Origin: an uncultured Clostridia bacterium
GTDB taxonomy: Bacteria; Bacillota_A; Clostridia; TANB77; CAG-508
Direction: 5' to 3'
Length of the DNA stretch: 11,362 bases
NCBI GenBank assembly: GCA_947627825.1
Contig: CANQXO010000041.1
Location: forward strand, 1 to 11,362
Position numbers and translations under genes: made by a program. This document shows, piece after piece, positions 7,691 through 11,362 of the stretch (position 1 is its first letter; each line of letters starts with the position of its first letter). The notes beneath the pieces are model-generated. The model was not told the origin of the DNA. It searched no databases and worked only from the letters and a program-made list of their open reading frames with translations.

Positions 7691-8425
7691 TTACTTAGTC
7701 AACTGTTCCCATTGTTCTTTCAGCTTCGGGTCCAAAATTTCTTCTCCCATTGCGAAAGGCACCGTAAGATTTGCTACTTCATATCCTTTTCTATCTAACT
7801 CTTCTACAATCTTGCGATTTTTAGACACATAGGTTTTTCCATCTCGGTATACAAAAACGACTAAGCCGTTTTTGACATTATATTTGCCGATTCTGTACAT
7901 ATCTATGCTGTCAATATAGTTAGAGTTTATCATTGGATAGTAAAGAATTTCCTCTCCGTTGTACCTCACTTTGACACCTGAATTAGGAATTTTGAAGCAG
8001 TTTGACATCGTTTTCGGAGTGAGCTTACCAATATTGTGTTTATCACAATATATAGTGCAATCCTCCACAAATGTGTCTAAATAAGACTGCTCAGCATTCT
8101 TTCTCAAGGTGTCCCACTTGGTTTCATACCCTTTCGGATAATCACCATAGCAAAATGGAACATAAAAAAATTTTTCGATGAAACCCTCTAACCGAAGTTC
8201 TCGAACAATTTCTCTAGTGTATGGTGTGACAAATACCTCATCGTCATACACAAAACAGACTGTGAAGTTACTGATGGCATAGCACCTGTTGAATTGAGGT
8301 ACTAATCCAGAAACATCGATGTTTTTCTCACCTATTGTTTTTGGATATTTTGCCTTCATTCCCGGTACAATCTGAATTGCATTGTCTCTTAAGGCGTTCA
8401 TCACTTTGTTTGCTCGCTTGGCCAT
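7691..8425 (-). CDS. hypothetical protein made of two tandem copies of one domain (244 aa)
   Basis: I do not recognise the family. The protein is an internal duplication: residues about 21-114 align with 149-244. Shared landmarks are (P/S)G(M/V)K(A/V)(K/R)Y at the start of each copy, then FVY-x-D (58-61 and 191-194), R-x-IV-x-EL (71-77 and 204-210), G(F/Y) (81-82 and 214-215), VPF-x-x-G (89-94 and 222-227), and a closing K-x-x-W-(D/E)-x-L. The region between them (115-148) has Cys123 and Cys127. There is no signal peptide or membrane segment, and the N-terminus is basic (MAKRANK), so a cytoplasmic protein is likely. The start is fixed by AAGGAGG (8433-8439) 7 nt upstream. The gene is divergent from the 137-aa gene and has its own promoter and terminator, so it is a single-gene unit. 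Its GC (about 40% in the blocks counted) is higher than that of the surface genes. Confidence 0.85.
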   Translation of the reverse strand: MAKRANKVMNALRDNAIQIVPGMKAKYPKTIGEKNIDVSGLVPQFNRCYAISNFTVCFVYDDEVFVTPYTREIVRELRLEGFIEKFFYVPFCYGDYPKGYETKWDTLRKNAEQSYLDTFVEDCTIYCDKHNIGKLTPKTMSNCFKIPNSGVKVRYNGEEILYYPMINSNYIDSIDMYRIGKYNVKNGLVVFVYRDGKTYVSKNRKIVEELDRKGYEVANLTVPFAMGEEILDPKLKEQWEQLTK

Positions 8426-8512
8426 TTTTTTCCCTCCTTAAAAGTTTTTGTTGAGTAAGCCAGCTGTCTAATCTAACATGGAATGGATGATTTCTAAAAA
8501 ATGGATATTATT

Positions 8513-8541
8513 ATTATACTATATTTGCATGTTTTCGTCAA
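8513..8541 (-). promoter_or_regulatory. sigma-A-like promoter of the 244-aa gene
   Basis: On the minus strand the -35 box is TTGACG (8536-8541) and the -10 box is a perfect TATAAT (8513-8518), with a 17-bp spacer. Transcription should start near 8506, about 80 nt before the ATG. Confidence 0.85.
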
Positions 8542-8551
8542 GTTTACCTTT

Positions 8552-8593
8552 TTTTGTTTTTACAACTTGTTATTTTGTTTTTACACCTTCTTG
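8552..8593 (+). repeat. 21-bp tandem repeat, two copies, between divergent promoters
   Basis: TTTTGTTTTTACA at 8552-8564 is repeated exactly at 8573-8585. The full 21-bp units agree at 18 of 21 positions. A spacing of 21 bp is two helical turns, which places both copies on the same DNA face, as is usual for paired regulator sites. The second copy runs into the plus-strand -35 box. Confidence 0.75.
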
Positions 8594-8619
8594 ACTTTCT
8601 TATGTAAACATGATAATAT
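8591..8619 (+). promoter_or_regulatory. sigma-A-like promoter of the 137-aa gene
   Basis: The -35 box is TTGACT (8591-8596) and the -10 box is TAATAT (8614-8619), with a 17-bp spacer. The spacer contains ATGTAAACAT, a small perfect dyad. Transcription should start near 8626, about 77 nt before the ATG. Confidence 0.8.
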
Positions 8620-8624
8620 TTATA

Positions 8625-8662
8625 CTGAAAATTATCTTAGCTTCCCGTTTTCAGCTTAAGAT
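8625..8662 (+). promoter_or_regulatory. leader with two competing stems upstream of the 137-aa gene
   Basis: CTGAAAA (8625-8631) can pair exactly with TTTTCAG (8648-8654). Alternatively ATCTTAGCT (8634-8642) can pair with AGCTTAAGAT (8653-8662) with one bulge. The two stems share bases and exclude each other. No T-run follows, so termination is unlikely. An effect on mRNA stability or initiation is possible but unproven. Confidence 0.35.
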
Positions 8663-8702
8663 ATGCACCAAGTAAAAAAAACTTTTTTAGGAGGCACTAG
8701 TC

Positions 8703-9116
8703 ATGGCAATTTACAAAATTAAAGAGTTCTATCCTTACGAGCAGGTAGCAGCTATGCTTAATCAGTATGGTTCTGCTAAGACTCGCCACATTTGGTCTAT
8801 CATTGGACCTCGAGTTGTATGTTCTGATCCAGACGACATCTATCCCGTAGTAGATATGTTCGCAAAAGACCCTATTTCCTACTGCTTGATGACACAAATC
8901 AACCGGTATGATGTTTTTGCAAAGAAAATCTTAATCAAAAAAACTCAAAGTGATGAACACAGTGCACAACATTTTAAGGACATCTCCAAAATGCTAAATG
9001 ACAGCAAAAAAAATCCACAGCTTGTAATCTTTGCTCGTAGTCGCTATGCAATCATTTTGACTGAAGCAGAGTATGGCATTGACTTGTATTATTGGAATCT
9101 TGAGCTCTTTGCTTAA
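8703..9116 (+). CDS. hypothetical cytoplasmic protein (137 aa)
   Basis: I do not recognise the family. The protein has no signal peptide or membrane helix. Residues about 8-24 look helical (FYPYEQVAAMLNQYG), residues 75-105 are rich in Lys/Ser/Asp and probably helical or flexible, and the C-terminus is hydrophobic and aromatic (YAIILTEAEYG then LYYWNLELF). An alternating hydrophobic stretch, PQLVIFARSRYAIILTE, suggests beta strands at residues 105-121. The start is set by AGGAGG (8689-8694) 8 nt upstream. The gene is transcribed divergently from the 244-aa gene across a shared control region and converges with the 171-aa membrane gene on a common terminator. It is the only plus-strand gene in the window. 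Its GC (about 41% in the blocks counted) is like that of its two short neighbours and unlike the surface genes. Function is unknown. Confidence 0.8.
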   Translation: MAIYKIKEFYPYEQVAAMLNQYGSAKTRHIWSIIGPRVVCSDPDDIYPVVDMFAKDPISYCLMTQINRYDVFAKKILIKKTQSDEHSAQHFKDISKMLNDSKKNPQLVIFARSRYAIILTEAEYGIDLYYWNLELFA

Positions 9117-9156
9117 TGTAAAACCATTGATTAATCTATTTAAGACTTAAAAACTA

Positions 9157-9200
9157 AAAAAACGACGGTACTGTTTTTTCAAACAGCACCGTCGTTTTTT
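9157..9200. terminator. bidirectional terminator shared by the 137-aa and 171-aa genes
   Basis: The 20-bp arms (9157-9176 and 9181-9200) enclose a 4-nt loop and carry one A-C mismatch. An A-run on one side and a T-run on the other make a standard rho-independent terminator on both strands. It starts 40 nt after the plus-strand stop codon. On the minus strand its first arm is coding: it encodes the last residues of the 171-aa protein, and the TGA lies in the loop. Confidence 0.92.
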
Positions 9201-9694
9201 GAAACGCGAATTGTTTTTTGTGACTTTGCAAACTTAAAATTCTTATAAATTTCCTCAATAAACATTACAACAGCTGCTGTTAACCCAATCACTGCTGTAG
9301 TCCCCGCTATTGACAATATTAGTGAAAGCATGAGAACTTGTACCCACGGTGCACACTTGTCATACCGTGAAAAAGATAAAATTTTAAGGTCTTGGTCATA
9401 CTCCACATTCAGCCCACACTCATCATTACTAATATTAACTGTAATAATGTTACCATTTGTTGTGTCTATCTTACAGTCTGTCTTAAGTAATAAGTCTGGA
9501 TTTTGTTGAATAGCATACATTTGCTTTTCTAAGGGTTCATAGTCCTCTTCTGTTGCTGGTATCTTGTCGATAGGCACAAAAAAAGATAGGAAAAGAACAA
9601 TTCCGGCTATTATACCTACAACAGTCACAGCTATTTTTCCTCCATTGTGCTCTTTGCTTGCCCATTGAATAAATCTAGTAAAACGCCGTTTCAT
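9179..9694 (-). CDS. hypothetical two-helix membrane protein (171 aa)
   Basis: No family is recognised. The topology is clear: a basic cytoplasmic N-terminus (MKRRFTRF), a membrane helix at about residues 20-41 (GKIAVTVVGIIAGIVLFLSF), a soluble part of about 75 residues, a second membrane helix at about 117-147, and a basic C-terminal tail. The soluble part has Cys74, Cys93 and Cys114 and a beta-rich pattern (NIITVNISNDE, GLNVEYD, LKILSFSRYD). With a basic N-terminus inside, this part should face outward. The start is set by AAGGAGG (9702-9708) 7 nt upstream. The TGA stop lies in the loop of the terminator, so the last residues (KNDGAV) are encoded by the hairpin arm. The gene has its own promoter. 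It resembles the two short neighbouring genes in composition and, like them, has no homologue I know. Confidence 0.82.
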   Translation of the reverse strand: MKRRFTRFIQWASKEHNGGKIAVTVVGIIAGIVLFLSFFVPIDKIPATEEDYEPLEKQMYAIQQNPDLLLKTDCKIDTTNGNIITVNISNDECGLNVEYDQDLKILSFSRYDKCAPWVQVLMLSLILSIAGTTAVIGLTAAVVMFIEEIYKNFKFAKSQKTIRVSKNDGAV

Positions 9695-9747
9695 GAAAAT
9701 TCCTCCTTAATAATTATTATTGCGTTGCTAGTGTTTTTTATGTTTAA

Positions 9748-9788
9748 CTCCAAAGGAGATTACAAAAGTTAATTAGCTTATTAGCTAA
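9748..9788 (-). promoter_or_regulatory. structured leader of the 171-aa gene
   Basis: Near its start the transcript has TTAGCT-4 nt-AGCTAA (9773-9788). Further on, CTCC-TTT-GGAG (9748-9758) contains CTCCTT, complementary to the AAGGAG core of the gene's own ribosome site (9702-9708). Pairing between the two could mask translation initiation. The complement is only 6 bp, so chance is possible. Confidence 0.3.
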
Positions 9789-9801
9789 GTTGTTATGAAA
9801 A

Positions 9802-9829
9802 ATTATATCATAATTAAAGCAAATTGCAA
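9802..9829 (-). promoter_or_regulatory. extended -10 promoter of the 171-aa gene
   Basis: On the minus strand the -10 box is TATAAT (9802-9807) preceded by TGA, which gives an extended TGnTATAAT element. The -35 box is TTGCAA (9824-9829) with a 16-bp spacer. Transcription should begin near 9795, giving a leader of about 100 nt. Confidence 0.7.
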
Positions 9830-9844
9830 TAGCACAATTATGAA

Positions 9845-9875
9845 ACTGTCGTTAAGTAGGTTACTTAACGACAGT
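9845..9875 (-). terminator. perfect 14-bp inverted repeat, probable weak terminator
   Basis: ACTGTCGTTAAGTA (9845-9858) pairs exactly with 9862-9875 around a 3-nt loop. It lies 47 nt after the stop codon of the 469-aa gene and before the promoter of the 171-aa gene. On the minus strand only TTT follows, so termination may be weak. A DNA-level site such as an operator or recombination site is the alternative. Confidence 0.5.
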
Positions 9876-9922
9876 AAACTTGACAAGCTCCAGTTTTTTG
9901 TATTTTTTTTTAACTCCTCTTT

Positions 9923-11332
9923 TTATTTTACATAAAGCACGACACGGAACCCATCGTTCAAACCACCAGAGCTCGCAGCCGCATAATCTCCCCCTCGTGT
10001 AGATATCGGGTTTCCTTTGCCTGTTCCAGCAAAGCTACCTCCACGAGTAACAGCGTATTTCTCACTGTCGGCTGTCCCCTCACCTACTTTATGGTACCCA
10101 TATTCTGTCGTCCATTCCCACATATTTCCTGCCATGTCATATATATTTTTTAATTTTGTATTATCACTTGCTCCTGTTGACATTTCTACATAATGAGTGT
10201 ATGTGTATTTTGAATCATTAACATAACCATTATATCTACTACTTGCATCGCCAGTTGAATCAGTCCATTTTTCAGTCCATCCAGATGTAAATTTTCCATA
10301 TTGATAATTTTTTGCTGTACACCAACTTATAACTCTGCTACCTTCATATTTAAGTATGTGCTCCGCAAATAAACAATTATCTTCTTTTATTCTGGCTTCT
10401 TCTTGGTTATTATCTCGGTAATTTCCATGAGTAGTACTATCTTTTTCTATTCCTTCGTACTCTTCTGACATCCATGTTACGACCGTGTCCCACGCTGTTC
10501 CATCTACTAATTGGCTTCTTACTCCATAAGTTTCTCCGCTATACATTCTTCCTGATACTGTTTTTGCATTTGCTTGCTCGATAAAATTCCATGCTTGCAC
10601 ACCTTTTTTACTTGCTGGTTTTAAATTGCTACCTATATCATTTCTACTTGTTTTATATGTTTTATTCTCACTTAAAGCATCCACATAAAAATTAGCACCC
10701 TCTGGTACTCCTGCTTCATATCTCGCTATATAAAAACCTTTATTTTTTTCTACACTTTTCTTATTTGCTGCTTCATCTATTTCATCATCTTTCCAGTCAC
10801 TATACGCCCTATAACCACCCGTGTTCCAGCCTTTGTCGTTATTTTCTCCATCAGCTGTACTAGAAGAGATATCATCAACATTTTTTACTTCATAGTCATG
10901 TTTTTTGTAATCGCCTTCTTCACAAGGTACCCATACAAATTCGTTTTCTTCGCTATCTGCTATTACTACTCCATTTTCTATTAATTCTTCTTCTTTTACT
11001 TTAAATCCTTTTGGCACTGTCATTGTCTTTCCACTTGCATCTTTTATTTGCTTATTTACAGTAAATATTGTTCCTTTTTGTATTGCCTCTTTTACTGTAC
11101 TTGGCATGCTTTGTGCTATTACTCCATCTAACTCATCAACAAGCACATCAAAATCTTCTTCTTCATTTTGGGATGATTCTTGATACATGTCTACTGCACT
11201 TTTTGCCATTTTAAATAACCCATTTTCTCCTAAAGCAATATTTAAAGTTACCCCTGCTAAAATTAACATAATTACTATTGTTACTACCAACGCAACTAGC
11301 GTTATTCCTTTGTTTTTCATTATCTTTTGCAT
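9923..11332 (-). CDS. prepilin-headed FGE/SUMF1-fold (C-type-lectin-like) surface protein (469 aa)
   Basis: Residues 1-40 form a type IV prepilin-like N-terminus: a short basic leader ending KNKG, then ITLVALVV and a hydrophobic helix. The usual Glu at mature position 5 is Ala. Residues about 40-70 are an acidic helical stretch, and 75-130 a linker domain. Residues about 131-469 have FGE/SUMF1 landmarks: EFVWVP (131-136), GFYIARYE (199-206), NIYDMAGNMWEWT (396-408), TRGGSF (429-434) and GFRVVLYVK at the end. The cysteines that act in formylglycine formation, which lie shortly after GGS in true FGE, are absent, so catalysis is unlikely; ligand binding on a displayed stalk is a better guess. 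The start is set by GGAGG (11339-11343) 6 nt upstream; the second ATG (11320) is too far from it. No pilus assembly or prepilin peptidase gene is in the window. The 3' end differs strongly in base composition. Confidence 0.88.
   Translation of the reverse strand: MQKIMKNKGITLVALVVTIVIMLILAGVTLNIALGENGLFKMAKSAVDMYQESSQNEEEDFDVLVDELDGVIAQSMPSTVKEAIQKGTIFTVNKQIKDASGKTMTVPKGFKVKEEELIENGVVIADSEENEFVWVPCEEGDYKKHDYEVKNVDDISSSTADGENNDKGWNTGGYRAYSDWKDDEIDEAANKKSVEKNKGFYIARYEAGVPEGANFYVDALSENKTYKTSRNDIGSNLKPASKKGVQAWNFIEQANAKTVSGRMYSGETYGVRSQLVDGTAWDTVVTWMSEEYEGIEKDSTTHGNYRDNNQEEARIKEDNCLFAEHILKYEGSRVISWCTAKNYQYGKFTSGWTEKWTDSTGDASSRYNGYVNDSKYTYTHYVEMSTGASDNTKLKNIYDMAGNMWEWTTEYGYHKVGEGTADSEKYAVTRGGSFAGTGKGNPISTRGGDYAAASSGGLNDGFRVVLYVK
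9931..10080 (-). other. GC-rich 3' segment of the FGE-like gene, candidate variable repeat
   Basis: By hand count 80 of 150 bases are G or C (53%), while the coding DNA at 10141-10260 has 32 of 120 (27%). The segment encodes residues about 418-467, the RGGS-to-GFR end of the fold. This is where diversity-generating retroelements place their variable repeat in C-type-lectin-like targets. No template repeat or reverse transcriptase is visible, so a recombined cassette is the main alternative. Confidence 0.45.
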
Positions 11333-11337
11333 TTTTA

Positions 11338-11343
11338 CCCTCC
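11338..11343 (-). promoter_or_regulatory. ribosome binding site of the 469-aa gene
   Basis: The minus strand reads GGAGGG, with 5 nt between it and the ATG at 11332. It supports that start over the in-frame ATG four codons later. The promoter lies outside the window. Confidence 0.8.
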
Positions 11344-11362
11344 ATTTTTTATCATTAAGTTA

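Larger units (their letters stand above)
8426..8702. other. divergent intergenic control region
   Basis: These 277 bp hold back-to-back promoters for the 244-aa (minus) and 137-aa (plus) genes, about 50 bp apart from -35 to -35, with a 21-bp tandem repeat between them. Each gene has a leader of about 80 nt. Both leaders end in a similar A-rich, ACTTTT-containing tract followed by AGGAGG. I see no small gene in the stretch. Confidence 0.8.

Noticed and set aside
8697..8897. Minus-strand 66-aa frame opposite the 137-aa gene
   Set aside because: It is antisense to a gene with a strong promoter and Shine-Dalgarno and lacks both itself.
9879..9920. TTGACA on the plus strand as a -35 box
   Set aside because: At 16-18 bp downstream there is only a T-run, no -10 box, and no plus-strand gene follows.
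9923..11332. True formylglycine-generating sulfatase-modifying enzyme
   Set aside because: The catalytic/copper-binding cysteines expected after the GGS motif are absent, and no sulfatase gene is nearby.
1..11362. CRISPR array, tRNA, rRNA, transposase or integrase
   Set aside because: No regularly spaced direct repeats with unique spacers, no cloverleaf or rRNA-like conserved stretch, and no mobile-element protein were seen on either strand.

Overview
The window is AT-rich bacterial DNA using the standard bacterial code: the 171-aa gene ends in TGA inside its own terminator, and tryptophan is encoded by TGG. Strong AAGGAGG-type ribosome binding sites, sigma-A-like promoters, InlB-type repeats, Big2 domains and a prepilin-headed FGE-like protein suggest an uncultivated gut-type member of Bacillota (Clostridia). 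This is an inference; no rRNA or housekeeping gene is present to confirm it.

Layout. Positions 111-7464 (minus) hold a probable two-gene surface operon. The first gene encodes a membrane-anchored protein with an InlB-type repeat, two Big2 domains and a Pro/Thr/Ser linker. The second encodes a 1980-residue secreted protein built from duplicated beta-rich modules and two beta-helix-like stretches. The operon has its own promoter, with a perfect dyad between the -35 and -10 boxes. A long hairpin at 7602-7668 separates it from the next gene.

Positions 7691-9694 hold three short genes of unknown function with clearly higher GC (about 40% against 27-30% in the blocks counted by hand). They are a 244-aa protein that is an internal tandem duplication (minus), a divergent 137-aa protein (plus) and a 171-aa two-helix membrane protein (minus). 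Each has a recognisable promoter and a strong Shine-Dalgarno sequence. The divergent intergenic region carries a 21-bp tandem repeat between the two -35 boxes. The last two genes converge on one bidirectional terminator, which also encodes the C-terminus of the membrane protein.

Positions 9923-11332 (minus) encode a 469-aa protein with a type IV prepilin-like N-terminus and a C-terminal FGE/SUMF1-type (C-type-lectin-like) domain that lacks the FGE catalytic cysteines. Its last ~50 codons are about 53% GC, while the gene just upstream is about 27% GC. In this fold that segment is where diversity-generating retroelements place their variable repeat. No reverse transcriptase or template repeat is in the window, so this remains a hypothesis.

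Taken together, the window looks like a cell-surface/accessory region: a displayed beta-rich adhesin-like pair, a possibly diversified binding protein, and between them a small cluster of orphan genes that may have been acquired separately. No CRISPR array, tRNA, rRNA, transposase or phage gene was seen.
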